A stretch of DNA of 64,000 bases from SCTD01 sp038256525 (GCA_038256525.1 JBBSKF010000003.1:1-64000); one strand, 5' to 3'. Positions 33,456 through 42,229 are shown, numbered from the stretch's first letter. The notes: a model not told the origin generated them from the sequence alone. Numbers and translations: made by a program.

Positions 33456-34240
33456 CCCGGCCGCCCCCACCTGGCGATCCGCTCGTGGCTGTCACCGGAG
33501 TGAGCTTCGGCTACGACCGGACACCTGTGCTGCTCGACATCGACTACGTCGTCCAGCCAGGCGGTTTCACCGGCATCGTCGGTCCGTCCGGCAGCGGCAA
33601 GACCTCCCTGCTCAAGCTGCTGCTCGGGACGGTGCGCCCGCAGCGCGGCCAGGTCCGCCGACAGCCCGGCCTTGCCGTGTCGTACGTCCCTCAGCTCGAG
33701 ACGGTCAACTGGAACTTCCCGGTGACGGTCGCCGAATGCGTGCTCATGTCGCGGTCCACCAGACGGCTGATGCCGTGGGCCACAGCTGCGGAGAAGGCCG
33801 AGGTCGCGGCGGTGCTGGAGCGGCTGGGCATCGCCGAGCTCGCCGACCGGCACATCCGCGAGCTGTCCGGCGGTCAGCAGCAGCGCATGTTCATCGCCCG
33901 GGCCCTGCTGCGGCGGCCGCGGCTCCTGCTCATGGACGAGCCGACCTCGGGCGTCGACATCGGCACCCGCCACGAGGTGCTGCACCTGCTCGACGACCTC
34001 AACCGGGACGGGCTGGCGATCGTCCTGACCACCCACGACCTCAACGGGATGGCGGCTCACCTGCCCCACCTGGTCGCCCTCCAGCGGCGCATCATCGCGG
34101 CCGGCGCGCCCCGTGACGTCATCGTGCCGGACGTGCTCGAGCGGACCTTCGGCGCGCGCATGGAGGTCCTGCAGCACCTGGGCATGCCGGTTGTCGTCGA
34201 CAGCGGCGAACCGGCGCAGCTGCGGCCGGTGGCGGGATGA
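33452..34240 (+). CDS. Metal ABC transporter ATP-binding protein
   Basis: 262 residues, GTG at 33452 overlapping the binding-protein stop (GTGA). Walker A GPSGSGKTS, Q-loop VPQLETVNWNFP (typical of ZnuC/MntB ATPases), signature LSGGQQQRM, Walker B RLLLMDEPTSGVD and H-loop TTHD are all intact. It powers uptake with the permease encoded directly downstream. Confidence 0.93.
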   Translation: MTRPPPPGDPLVAVTGVSFGYDRTPVLLDIDYVVQPGGFTGIVGPSGSGKTSLLKLLLGTVRPQRGQVRRQPGLAVSYVPQLETVNWNFPVTVAECVLMSRSTRRLMPWATAAEKAEVAAVLERLGIAELADRHIRELSGGQQQRMFIARALLRRPRLLLMDEPTSGVDIGTRHEVLHLLDDLNRDGLAIVLTTHDLNGMAAHLPHLVALQRRIIAAGAPRDVIVPDVLERTFGARMEVLQHLGMPVVVDSGEPAQLRPVAG

Positions 34241-35130
34241 CGCTCTGGCAGAGCCTGCTCGACCCCTTCGCCTACGACTTCTTCGTCAAGGGCCTGGTTG
34301 CGGCAGTGCTCGCGGGCGCCCTGTGCGGACTGATCGGCGTCTACATCACCTTGCGCGGCATGAGCTACATCGGGCACGGGCTCTCGCACGCCATCTTCGG
34401 CGGCTACGCGGCGGCGCCGCTGCTCGGGATCCCGATCGTGCTCGGCGCCGGCGCCTGGGGATTGGCCTCGGCACTCGCGATCAACGCCATCACCCGCGCC
34501 CGCCGCATCGGTGCCGACGCCGCAATCGGCGTCGTGACGACGGCGTCCTTCGCCCTCGGCGTCGCGCTGCTCACCCGCTTCGGCACCAAGGGACCGGCAT
34601 TCGACGCTCTGCTGTTCGGCAGCATCAACGGGGTGTCCGGCGGCGACCTGCTCCTGCTCGGCGGCGCACTCGCGTTCGCCGCGACGGTGTTCACCGTGCT
34701 CTACCGGGCGTTCCTGTTCTCGACGTTCGACCCTGAGGTGGCCGACGTGTCGGGCGTTCCGGTCCGGCGCATGGACGCGCTGCTCATGCTCGTGCTGTCG
34801 GTCTCCGTGCTCGCGACGCTGAAGATCATCGGCGTCACCCTGGTCGCCGCCACCCTGGTCATCCCCGCTGTCGTGGCCCGCATGCTGTCCGACTCCTTCA
34901 GCCGCATGCTGTGGATCTCGACCGGTCTCGGCGCGGTGGCGGGGGCGGTCGGGATGTACCTGTCGTTCCAGCTCGAGATCCCGTCCGGTACGACGATCGT
35001 GCTCGTCAACGCCGTCGCCTTCCTGGTCGTGCTCGCCGTCACCGGAGGCCGGTCGCTGCGGCGGGCGGCGGGGCTGAACGACCACGCCGGCCTGCCGGTC
35101 CCGACCACCCTGGTCGGGGCAGGACGCTGA
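34237..35130 (+). CDS. Metal ABC transporter permease (ZnuB/TroC type)
   Basis: 297 residues, ATG at 34237 overlapping the ATPase stop. About eight helices; the family segment YITLRGMSYIGHGLSHAIFGG and the coupling region DPEVADVSGVPVRRMDALLM are present, followed by ATLKIIGVTLVAATLVIPAVVARML. Completes the importer for Zn2+ or Mn2+. Confidence 0.92.
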   Translation: MTLWQSLLDPFAYDFFVKGLVAAVLAGALCGLIGVYITLRGMSYIGHGLSHAIFGGYAAAPLLGIPIVLGAGAWGLASALAINAITRARRIGADAAIGVVTTASFALGVALLTRFGTKGPAFDALLFGSINGVSGGDLLLLGGALAFAATVFTVLYRAFLFSTFDPEVADVSGVPVRRMDALLMLVLSVSVLATLKIIGVTLVAATLVIPAVVARMLSDSFSRMLWISTGLGAVAGAVGMYLSFQLEIPSGTTIVLVNAVAFLVVLAVTGGRSLRRAAGLNDHAGLPVPTTLVGAGR

Positions 35131-35135
35131 GGCCG

Positions 35136-35618
35136 GTGGCCCCGACCCCCCGTCTGTCCCCCGGCGAATCTGCGCCTGACTTCACCCTTCCGGACGCCGA
35201 TGGAGCGCTGGTCTCGCTCGCCGACCTGCGCAGCAGGAGGGTCATCCTCTACGTCTATCCGGCGGCGTCCACTCCTGGCTGCACCACGCAGGCCTGTGAC
35301 TTTCGCGACAGCCTGAACAGCCTGCAGGCCGCCGGTTACGAGGTGATCGGCCTGTCCCCTGACCCGCCGGACAAGCTGGCCGCGTTCCGTGACGCGCAGG
35401 GGTTGACCTTTGCCTTGCTGTCCGACCCGTCGAGGCAGGTGCTGACGGCCTACGGCGCCTACGGCGAGAAGAGCCTGTACGGCAAGACCGTTGTCGGGGT
35501 GATCCGCTCGACGTTCGTTCTCGACGAGCACGGGACAGTCATCACGGCCTCCTACGGCGTCAAGGCCACCGGCCACGTCGCCAAGCTGCGCCGCGACCTC
35601 GGGCTGGCGGCCAGGTGA
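35136..35618 (+). CDS. bcp: Peroxiredoxin, Bcp/PrxQ type
   Basis: 160 residues from the GTG at 35136, 5 bp after the permease stop. Thioredoxin fold with SPGESAPDFTLPDADG, the peroxidatic Cys in PAASTPGCTTQACDFRD and the resolving Cys five residues later (C-x4-C, atypical two-Cys PrxQ). LYGKTVVGVIRSTFVLDEHG supplies the active-site Arg. It reduces hydroperoxides with thioredoxin. It may be read through from the metal-import operon. Confidence 0.9.
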   Translation: MAPTPRLSPGESAPDFTLPDADGALVSLADLRSRRVILYVYPAASTPGCTTQACDFRDSLNSLQAAGYEVIGLSPDPPDKLAAFRDAQGLTFALLSDPSRQVLTAYGAYGEKSLYGKTVVGVIRSTFVLDEHGTVITASYGVKATGHVAKLRRDLGLAAR

Positions 35619-35647
35619 CTCGGTCTGCAGACCCCTAACATCTGGCA

Positions 35648-35721
35648 GGGGCCGTAGCCCAACGGCAGGAGGCGCGCCGCTTAGGTCGGCGACAGTGCGA
35701 GTTCGAATCTCGTCGGCCCCA
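35648..35721 (+). tRNA. tRNA with UAG anticodon (Leu-type) and short variable arm
   Basis: 74 nt cloverleaf: acceptor GGGGCCG/CGGCCCC with discriminator A73, D-stem GCC/GGC, anticodon stem CGCCG/CGGCG with loop CTTAGGT (anticodon TAG, G37), 5-nt variable loop ACAGT, T-arm GCGAG-TTCGAAT-CTCGT. No CCA is encoded. UAG would read the leucine codon CUA, yet bacterial tRNA-Leu normally has a long variable arm, missing here. T8, GG in the D-loop, T33 and TTC are all conserved, so the gene looks functional; its amino-acid identity is open. Confidence 0.85.
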
Positions 35722-35864
35722 CACACCTGCCACGCTGAGCTCGAGTTCCTGGCCGGCCGGGCCGGTCGCGGCCGCGGCACCATTCGAGCGGGCGTCGAAG
35801 CGCTCGAAGGCCGGCTCGGGGCGCCCGCCCGCCTCAGTCCGGTCCCGCCGCCCCAATCCCCGCT

Positions 35865-35922
35865 GATCATGGAGTTGTTGCCCGCCTGCTGAGCCTGAGG
35901 GGTGTGCAGTAACTCCATGATC
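35865..35922. repeat. 12-bp perfect inverted repeat, wide loop
   Basis: GATCATGGAGTT (35865-35876) and AACTCCATGATC (35911-35922) pair perfectly around a 34-nt loop. The flanks add partial GC pairing (CCCCGC before, GCGGGG after). It lies between the tRNA and the epimerase gene in a 260-bp GC-rich gap that holds no gene. It may be a bidirectional terminator or a member of an intergenic repeat family. Confidence 0.75.
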
Positions 35923-35984
35923 GGCGCGGGGGTCGGGGCGGCGGGGCGAGGGGGTGCTTGGCTCGAGGACTACGCTCGGCGAGC

Positions 35985-36917
35985 ATGACGCGAACGGTCG
36001 TGACGGGGGGTGCGGGCTTCCTCGGCTCGCACCTGTGCGAGCAGTTGCTGGCCGACGGGCACGAGGTCATCGCGCTGGACAACTTCCTCACCGGCAGTCC
36101 TGGCAACGTCGAACACCTGCTGGAGCACGAAGGCTTCCGCCTGATCCGCTGCGACGTCACCGAATACGTCCATGTGCCCGGACCGGTCGACCAGATCCTG
36201 CACTTCGCGAGCCCGGCCAGCCCGATCGACTACCTGCTGCTGCCGATCGAGACGATGAAAGTCGGCTCTATCGGCACGCTTCACGCCTTGGGCTTGGCGA
36301 AGGAGAAGGGCGCCCGCGTCCTGCTCGCGTCGACCTCCGAGACCTACGGTGACCCCCAGGTCCACCCACAGCCGGAGACCTACTGGGGGCATGTCAACCC
36401 GGTCGGGCCGCGCGGGGTCTACGACGAGGCCAAGCGGTTCGCCGAGGCCTTGACGATGGCCTACCGGCGCACGCACGGGGTGGACACCGCCATCGTGCGG
36501 ATCTTCAACAGCTTCGGAACCCGGATGAGACCTGACGATGGGCGGGCGATCCCGACGTTCATCCGCCAGGCGCTGACGGGGAAGCCGATCACCGTCGCCG
36601 GCGACGGCAGCCAGACCCGGTCCGTCTGCTATGTCGACGATCTCGTGCGCGGTCTGCTGCTGCTGCTGCGCAGCGACCTGTCCGGTCCGGTGAACATCGG
36701 CAACCCGCACGAGCTGTCCATGCTGGCGCTCGCCGAGCGCATCAAGGCGCTGAGTGGCAGCAGCAGTGAAATCACCTTCATTCCCCGACCGACTGATGAC
36801 CCGACGGTCCGCCAACCGGACATCACCCTGGCCAAACGCGAGCTCGGCTGGGAGCCGCAGGTCGAGCTCGACGAGGGGCTGCGGCGGACGATCGAGTGGT
36901 TCCGCACGCAGGTCTAG
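35985..36917 (+). CDS. NAD-dependent epimerase/dehydratase, UDP-glucuronate decarboxylase-like
   Basis: 310 residues, ATG at 35985, 8 nt behind TACGCT (leaderless pattern). SDR fold: VVTGGAGFLGSHLCEQLL (NAD), LLASTSETYGDPQVHPQPE, and the YxxxK pair in YDEAKRFAEAL; later RIFNSFGTRMRPDDGRAIPTF. These sequences match UDP-xylose synthase, which turns UDP-glucuronate into UDP-xylose; a dTDP-glucose dehydratase is less likely. Its product could feed cell-surface glycans such as those implied by the glycosyltransferases here. Convergent 4-bp overlap with rdgB. Confidence 0.87.
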   Translation: MTRTVVTGGAGFLGSHLCEQLLADGHEVIALDNFLTGSPGNVEHLLEHEGFRLIRCDVTEYVHVPGPVDQILHFASPASPIDYLLLPIETMKVGSIGTLHALGLAKEKGARVLLASTSETYGDPQVHPQPETYWGHVNPVGPRGVYDEAKRFAEALTMAYRRTHGVDTAIVRIFNSFGTRMRPDDGRAIPTFIRQALTGKPITVAGDGSQTRSVCYVDDLVRGLLLLLRSDLSGPVNIGNPHELSMLALAERIKALSGSSSEITFIPRPTDDPTVRQPDITLAKRELGWEPQVELDEGLRRTIEWFRTQV

Positions 36918-37507
36918 GACAACTCGAGCGCCGCCAGCAGCGCCGGCACGAGAAGTCGAAAAGCTCTGCCTCGGTGACTGATCGCGTCCTTTTGCTCCGG
37001 CGGGAGCTCCGCGGTGGTCACCGTCAGACCGATCGGCACCAGCACCGGGTCGTAACCGAAGCCGCCCGTCCCCCGTGGCTCACGCAGCACGGTGCCACGC
37101 AGCTCGCCGACAAACACCTCGCTGCGACCGTCCGGCAGGGCGTAGGCCGCCGCGCACACGAAAGCAGCGCCCCGCCGCCCGGCCGGCACATCGGCCACCT
37201 GCGCCAGCAACAGCTCCAGATTGGCGCGATCGTCCCCATGCTGACCCGCCCAACGCGCTGAGAGCACACCCGGCATGCCGGACAGCGCATCCACCGCGAG
37301 ACCGCTGTCGTCCGCGACCGAAGGCAGCCCGGTGTGGTGCACGGCCTCCTGCGCCTTGGCGAGCGCGTTGTCGGCGAAGGTGGCGCCGGTCTCGGGTCCG
37401 GGCTCGTACGCCCCGTCGATCCCGATCAGCTCGACCGCGCCGGCAAGGATCCGTCGCAACTCGACGATCTTGCCCGGGTTGGCGGTCGCGAGGACGACCT
37501 TTCTCAC
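36914..37507 (-). CDS. rdgB: XTP/dITP diphosphatase (RdgB/HAM1)
   Basis: 197 residues, ATG at 37507 overlapping the rph stop. Family signatures: VLATANPGKIVELRRIL, FADNALAKAQEA, VADDSGLAVDALSGMPGVLSARWAG and TGGFGYDPVLVPIG. It hydrolyses non-canonical purine nucleoside triphosphates to the monophosphate, preventing their incorporation into DNA. rph-rdgB is a conserved actinobacterial pair; rdgB is the last gene of the murI-MBL-rph-rdgB run. Confidence 0.94.
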   Translation of the reverse strand: MRKVVLATANPGKIVELRRILAGAVELIGIDGAYEPGPETGATFADNALAKAQEAVHHTGLPSVADDSGLAVDALSGMPGVLSARWAGQHGDDRANLELLLAQVADVPAGRRGAAFVCAAAYALPDGRSEVFVGELRGTVLREPRGTGGFGYDPVLVPIGLTVTTAELPPEQKDAISHRGRAFRLLVPALLAALELS

Positions 37508-38247
37508 AGCTTGAGCGGGTCGCCGCCGCCCGACACCCGCAACGGCTCGGCCAGCGCGCCGGCCTGCAACGCCGTGAGCGTCGCGATCCCGCCGAGCGCC
37601 AGGTCCAGCAGCGCGTCGAGCTCGGCCCGCGCGAACGGCGCGCCCTCGGCGGTGCCCTGCACTTCGATGAGCTCGCCGTCGCCGGTCGCGACGACGTTCA
37701 TGTCGGTCCCGGCCGCGACGTCCTCGGGGTAGTCCAGGTCGAGCACGGGCGTCCCGTCGACGATGCCGACGCTGATGGCCGCGACGCTGCGGACCATGGC
37801 CTGCGGCCGGTCGAGGCCGGCGCAGGCGTCGGACAGCGCGAGGAAGGCTCCGGTGATGGCGGCGGTGCGCGTGCCGCCGTCTGCCTGCAGGACGTCGCAG
37901 TCGACGGCGATGGTGTTCTCACCGAGTAGGGACAGGTCGATCGCCGCCCGCAGACTGCGGCCGATCAGCCGGCTGATCTCGTGCGTGCGCCCGCCGAGCC
38001 GGCCCTTGACCGACTCGCGGTCGCTACGGGTGTGGGTGGCACGGGGCAGCATGGCGTATTCCGAGGTCACCCAGCCGAGCCCGGAACCCTTGCGCCACCG
38101 GGGGACGCCCTGCGTGACGCTGGCCGCGACCAGCACGCGGGTACGTCCGAACTCGATCAGGCAGGACCCCTCGGCATGGTCCAGCCAGCCGCGGGTCAGC
38201 ATCACGGGGCGGAGCTGGTCGACTGCGCGGCCGTCGTGTCGATTCAC
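37504..38247 (-). CDS. rph: Ribonuclease PH
   Basis: 247 residues from the leaderless GTG at 38247 (TAGGGT, 7-nt gap). The phosphorolytic 3'-exonuclease fold shows EGSCLIEFGRTRVLVAASV, GWVTSEYAMLPRATHTR, GGRTHEISRLIGRSLRA, CDVLQADGGTRTAAI and DLDYPEDVAAGTDMNVV. It trims the 3' ends of tRNA precursors using phosphate. Own promoter despite lying 17 bp behind the MBL gene. Confidence 0.94.
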   Translation of the reverse strand: MNRHDGRAVDQLRPVMLTRGWLDHAEGSCLIEFGRTRVLVAASVTQGVPRWRKGSGLGWVTSEYAMLPRATHTRSDRESVKGRLGGRTHEISRLIGRSLRAAIDLSLLGENTIAVDCDVLQADGGTRTAAITGAFLALSDACAGLDRPQAMVRSVAAISVGIVDGTPVLDLDYPEDVAAGTDMNVVATGDGELIEVQGTAEGAPFARAELDALLDLALGGIATLTALQAGALAEPLRVSGGGDPLKL

Positions 38248-38264
38248 GGGGTGGACCCTAGTCC

Positions 38265-39011
38265 TCAGAGATCGTAGGACTGCCCGCAGCGGGCCAGCTC
38301 CACCGGGCCGTCGTAGGCGCTGCGCGCCTCGGCCAGGATCACCTCGGGGTCGGACCAGACGACCAGATGCGTCAGCAGCAACCGGCGGGCGCGGGCCTTC
38401 GCCGCATGCTCCCCGGCCTCCCGGCCGGACAGGTGCAGGTCCGGCGGCCGGTCCGGCCGGTCGGTCCAGCTGGCCTCGCACAGCAACAGGTCGCAGTCCG
38501 TCGCCAACTCGACGAGGGACTCGGTCCGGCCGGTGTCACCGGAGTAGACGAGCGACCGGCCGGCGCACTCCACGCGTACGCCATGGCACTCGACCGGATG
38601 GTTCATCAACGCGGTCGTCACCGTGAAAGGGCCGAGCCCGCGGGAGCCCGTCGGCACCTCGCGGAAGTCGTAGACATCCCGCAGCGCGTTCTCCGGCGGG
38701 CTGTCGAAAGCCGCGCAGATCCGGGCGGCGGTGCCGGCGGGGCCGTAGACCGGCAGCGGCGGCGGGTTCCCGTCCGGGTGGTAGCGGCGGGCGTAGGAGT
38801 AGGTGACGAGCTCGAGGCAGTGGTCGGCGTGCAGATGGCTCAGATAGACGGCGTCGACCTCGAGCAGGCCGAGGTGGCGCTGCAGCGGGCCGAGCGAGCC
38901 GGTGCCGAAGTCGAGCAGCAGCCGAAACCCGTCGTGCTCGAGCAGGTAGGCCGAGCAGGGCGAGTCCGGCCCGGGGAAGGTGCCTGCGCTGCCGAACACG
39001 GTGAGCTTCAC
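38265..39011 (-). CDS. MBL-fold hydrolase (RNase Z/phosphodiesterase-like)
   Basis: 248 residues, ATG at 39011 overlapping the murI stop. LSHLHADHCLELV is the H-x-H-x-D-H metal motif; MNHPVECHG, YSGDTGRTESL and LLTHLVVWSD supply the other ligands. This lactamase_B_2 protein is conserved between murI and rph in actinobacteria; the mycobacterial homolog acts on cyclic nucleotides (phosphodiesterase activity), so a cAMP phosphodiesterase or related esterase is plausible. Confidence 0.86.
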   Translation of the reverse strand: MKLTVFGSAGTFPGPDSPCSAYLLEHDGFRLLLDFGTGSLGPLQRHLGLLEVDAVYLSHLHADHCLELVTYSYARRYHPDGNPPPLPVYGPAGTAARICAAFDSPPENALRDVYDFREVPTGSRGLGPFTVTTALMNHPVECHGVRVECAGRSLVYSGDTGRTESLVELATDCDLLLCEASWTDRPDRPPDLHLSGREAGEHAAKARARRLLLTHLVVWSDPEVILAEARSAYDGPVELARCGQSYDL

Positions 39012-39826
39012 GACACCGCCCGCATCGTCGTGACCTGCCCGATCTCGGGGCCGAGGAACCGGCGGCCCAGCCGGGCGAACGGCTCGGCGTCGCCGGTGGC
39101 CACGAACCGGTGGTCGGGGGCCGGCCGCTCGGGGTCACGGCCCAGGCCGTTGCGGGCCAGCACCCGGTAGACGTCCTTGGCCGTCTCCTCCGCGCTGCTC
39201 ACCAGGCTCACCTGTTCACCGACCACGAGGCTGATCATGCCGGTCAGCAGCGGGTAGTGGGTGCAGCCCAGCACCAGCGTGTCCACCTCTGCCTGCAGCA
39301 CCGGGTCAAGGTAGTGGGTGGCGAGCTGCAGCAGCTGCCGCCCGGTCGTGACGCCCCGCTCGACGAAGTCGACGAACCGCGGGCAGGCTGCGCTGGTCAG
39401 GCTGACGTGGGGCGCGGCCGCGAAGGCGTCGTCGTAGGCCTGACTGTCCACGGTGATCTGCGTGCCGATCAGCCCGACGCGGCCGTTGCGGGTGGCGGCG
39501 ACGGCCCGCCGCACCGCCGGCTGGATGACCTCCACCACCGGCAGGTCGTAGCGCTCCCGGGCGTCCCGCAGGCATGCGCTGCTGGCGCTGTTGCAGGCGA
39601 TCACCAGCAGCTTGACGCCCTGCTGCACGAGCGAGTCCATCGCGGACAGGGCATGCCGGCGGACGTCGGCGAGGGGCAGCGGGCCGTACGGGCCGTGCGC
39701 GGTGTCCCCCACGTAGAGCAGCGGCTCGCCGGGCAGCTGGTCGAGCAGGGCGCGGGCCACGGTCAGCCCACCGACGCCGGAATCGAACACCCCGATCGCC
39801 GCGTCACTTGCGGGGGGGGTGGGCAC
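39008..39826 (-). CDS. murI: Glutamate racemase
   Basis: 272 residues from the GTG at 39826 (MPTPPASDAAIGVFDSGVGG); a GTG at 39865 would give 13 more, unconserved, residues. The Cys pair is intact: VIACNSASSAC (first) and LVLGCTHYPLL (second), with GVFDSGVGGLTV at the N-terminus. It interconverts L- and D-glutamate for peptidoglycan. A run of eight C residues follows the start codon (39812-39819 on the other strand). Confidence 0.93.
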   Translation of the reverse strand: MPTPPASDAAIGVFDSGVGGLTVARALLDQLPGEPLLYVGDTAHGPYGPLPLADVRRHALSAMDSLVQQGVKLLVIACNSASSACLRDARERYDLPVVEVIQPAVRRAVAATRNGRVGLIGTQITVDSQAYDDAFAAAPHVSLTSAACPRFVDFVERGVTTGRQLLQLATHYLDPVLQAEVDTLVLGCTHYPLLTGMISLVVGEQVSLVSSAEETAKDVYRVLARNGLGRDPERPAPDHRFVATGDAEPFARLGRRFLGPEIGQVTTMRAVS

Positions 39827-39877
39827 GCCGATCCACGTCCTTTCCTGCAGCGGTCTGTCAACCACGTCGAGCCCTGG

Positions 39878-40969
39878 CTACTTGATCCCGGAAGACGTTG
39901 GTCCGAAGCGGAACTCCACCACGTCGCCGTCCTGCATCACGTAGTCCTTCCCCTCCATCCGGGCCTTGCCGGCCGAGCGCGCCGCCTGCGTCGAGCCGGC
40001 CGCCACCAGGTCGTCGAAACCGATGACCTCGGCCTTGATGAAGCCGCGCTGGAAATCGGTGTGGATGACGCCGGCCGCCTCGGGTGCCGTGGCTCCCTTG
40101 CGGATGGTCCACGCCCGCGACTCCTTCGGCCCCGCGGTGAGATAGGTCTGCAGCCCCAGGGTCTGGAACCCCACGCGCGCGAGCTGGTGCAGGCCGCTCT
40201 CGTTCTGCCCCATCGACTGCAGCAGCTCGAGCGCCTCGTCCTCGGCCATCTCGATGAGCTCCATCTCTACCTTCGCATCGAGGAACACCGCCTCGGCCGG
40301 GGCCACCAGGGCCGCCAGCTCGGCGCGCAGCGCCTCGTCCCCCAGTTCGTCCTCGTCGAGGTTGAAGACATACAGAAAGGGCTTCGCGGTCAGCAGGTGC
40401 AGCTCACGCAACGGCTCGCGGTCGAGTCCGGCGCCGAACACGGTCCGGCCGGAGTCGAGCACCTGCTGCGCCTGCTGTACGGCCTCGAGCGTCGGCTGCA
40501 TCTCCTTCCGCATCCGCGCCTCCTTCTCGAGCCGAGGCAGCGCCCGCTCGATCGTCTGCAGGTCGGCGAGGATGAGCTCGGTGTTGATCGTGTCCATGTC
40601 GGACTGCGGCGAGACCCGGCCGTCGACGTGCACGACGTTGTCATCCTCGAACACCCGGATCACCTGGCAGATCGCATCCGAGTCGCGGATGTTCGCCAGG
40701 AACTTGTTGCCCAGCCCTTCACCCTCGCTCGCGCCCTTGACGATGCCGGCGATGTCCACGAAGTCGACGGTCGCGGGGATGATCTTCTGCGAGCTGAAGA
40801 TCTCGGCCAGCCTCGGCAGCCGCCCGTCCGGCACGCCGACCACACCGATGTTGGGCTCGATGGTGGCGAACGGGTAGTTGGCCGCCAGCACGCCGTTCTT
40901 GGTCAGGGCGTTGAACAGGGTGCTCTTGCCGACGTTGGGCAGACCGACGATGCCGAGGGAAAGGCTCAC
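39878..40969 (-). CDS. ychF: Redox-regulated ATPase YchF (Obg-family)
   Basis: 363 residues, the usual YchF length, from the leaderless GTG at 40969 (TAGCGT, 8-nt gap). P-loop GLPNVGKSTLFNALT, switch DFVDIAGIVKGASEGEGLGNKFL, and FNLDEDE where GTPases have NKxD, which explains its preference for ATP. The C-terminal TGS domain ends DVVEFRFG. It binds ribosomes and takes part in stress responses. Divergent from rmuC. Confidence 0.94.
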   Translation of the reverse strand: MSLSLGIVGLPNVGKSTLFNALTKNGVLAANYPFATIEPNIGVVGVPDGRLPRLAEIFSSQKIIPATVDFVDIAGIVKGASEGEGLGNKFLANIRDSDAICQVIRVFEDDNVVHVDGRVSPQSDMDTINTELILADLQTIERALPRLEKEARMRKEMQPTLEAVQQAQQVLDSGRTVFGAGLDREPLRELHLLTAKPFLYVFNLDEDELGDEALRAELAALVAPAEAVFLDAKVEMELIEMAEDEALELLQSMGQNESGLHQLARVGFQTLGLQTYLTAGPKESRAWTIRKGATAPEAAGVIHTDFQRGFIKAEVIGFDDLVAAGSTQAARSAGKARMEGKDYVMQDGDVVEFRFGPTSSGIK

Positions 40970-41044
40970 GGCGTACGACGCTACCGGCGCGGCACGCACC
41001 CTCTTGGAGCGCGTTCTGTCGGACCGCGGTGCCAACGTGTCCGC

Positions 41045-42229
41045 ATGGTCGTCGCTCTCGCCCTCACTGCGGGTCTCGTTGCGGGTCTCCTGCTCGGCCT
41101 GGTCGCCGGTCGGCTGCTGGGTCGCCGCGACGAGCATCTGCTGTTGTCCTCTTTCGAGGGCCTGGCCGCACGGGCCCTCGCCGGCACGCGAGACGAGGCC
41201 GGCCGCGAGCTGGACGGCCAGCGCCACGCCATGGACCAGCTCGTGACACCGCTGCGTCACCAGCTCGCGCAGGTGGAGATGCAGCTTCGCGGGTTGGAGG
41301 TCGAGCGGGCCAGAGCCCATGCCCAGCTGCAGGAGCAGGTGAGCGGGGTGCGCCGCAGCTCGGAGCTCCTCGGTCGCGAAACCGCCTCGTTGGTCGATGC
41401 GCTGCGCCGTCCGCAGGCGCGAGGCCGCTGGGGTGAGGTGCAGCTGCGGCGGTGCGTGGAGTTCGCCGGAATGGTCGACCGCTGTGACTTCACCGAGCAG
41501 GCGTCCATGGTTGCTGTCGATGGCGCCGTCCTGCGGCCCGATCTCGTGATTCGCCTCGCCGGCGGGCGCAGCGTCGTCGTCGACGCGAAGGTGACCCTTG
41601 CCGCCTACCTCGAGGCGATCGAGTGCGAGGACGACAAGCGGGCCCACGACCGCATGGCGGCGCACGCGCGTCATCTGCGCCGGCACGTCGACCGCTTGGC
41701 CGAGAAGTCCTACTGGGCAGCCCTACCCGACAGTCCAGAGTTCGTCGTGCTCTTCCTACCCGGCGAGGCGTTTCTGGCTCCGGCGCTCGAGCACGACCCG
41801 GCGCTGCTCGAGCACGCGTATGCGCAGCGGGTCCACCTGGCGACGCCGACGACGCTGATCTCGCTGCTCCGCACCGTCGCGCACACCTGGCAGCAGGACT
41901 CGCTGACCGAGAATGCCCGAGCGGTCGTCGCGGCCGGCAAGGAGCTGTATTCCAGGCTCGAGATCCTGGGTGCTCACGTCGACAAGCTCGGCCGATCCCT
42001 GGGCACGGCGGTGACCGACTTCAACAAGACGATCGGATCTCTGGAGCGGACGCTGCTTCCAGCGGTCCGGACACTGGCCGACTTGAGCCTGTCCGAGTCT
42101 GCCGGGCCAGCACAGCCGATCTCGACGCTGCCACGGCCGCTGTCCGCGCCTGAGCTCGTGGCTCCGCTGCCCTCTGTGCACGAAGCGGCCGGACAGGAGC
42201 TGAGCCGGAAGGCCCGCGTCGCTCAGTAG
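41045..42229 (+). CDS. rmuC: DNA recombination protein RmuC
   Basis: 394 residues, ATG at 41045. An N-terminal membrane anchor (VVALALTAGLVAGLLLGLVAG) is followed by a coiled coil (about 50-125) and the RmuC nuclease-like core: GRWGEVQLRRCVEFAGM, LRPDLVIRLAGGRSVVVDAKV and FVVLFLPGEAFLAPAL with THxWQQD-like HTWQQDSL. RmuC limits recombination at inverted repeats. Its 3' end overlaps the convergent coiled-coil gene by 7 bp. Confidence 0.92.
   Translation: MVVALALTAGLVAGLLLGLVAGRLLGRRDEHLLLSSFEGLAARALAGTRDEAGRELDGQRHAMDQLVTPLRHQLAQVEMQLRGLEVERARAHAQLQEQVSGVRRSSELLGRETASLVDALRRPQARGRWGEVQLRRCVEFAGMVDRCDFTEQASMVAVDGAVLRPDLVIRLAGGRSVVVDAKVTLAAYLEAIECEDDKRAHDRMAAHARHLRRHVDRLAEKSYWAALPDSPEFVVLFLPGEAFLAPALEHDPALLEHAYAQRVHLATPTTLISLLRTVAHTWQQDSLTENARAVVAAGKELYSRLEILGAHVDKLGRSLGTAVTDFNKTIGSLERTLLPAVRTLADLSLSESAGPAQPISTLPRPLSAPELVAPLPSVHEAAGQELSRKARVAQ

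Noticed and set aside
39110..42229. Open frame of 1039 codons on the plus strand
   Set aside because: Only the part from 41045 (rmuC) has family motifs and a start; the first 645 codons are antisense to murI and ychF and are open merely because of high GC.
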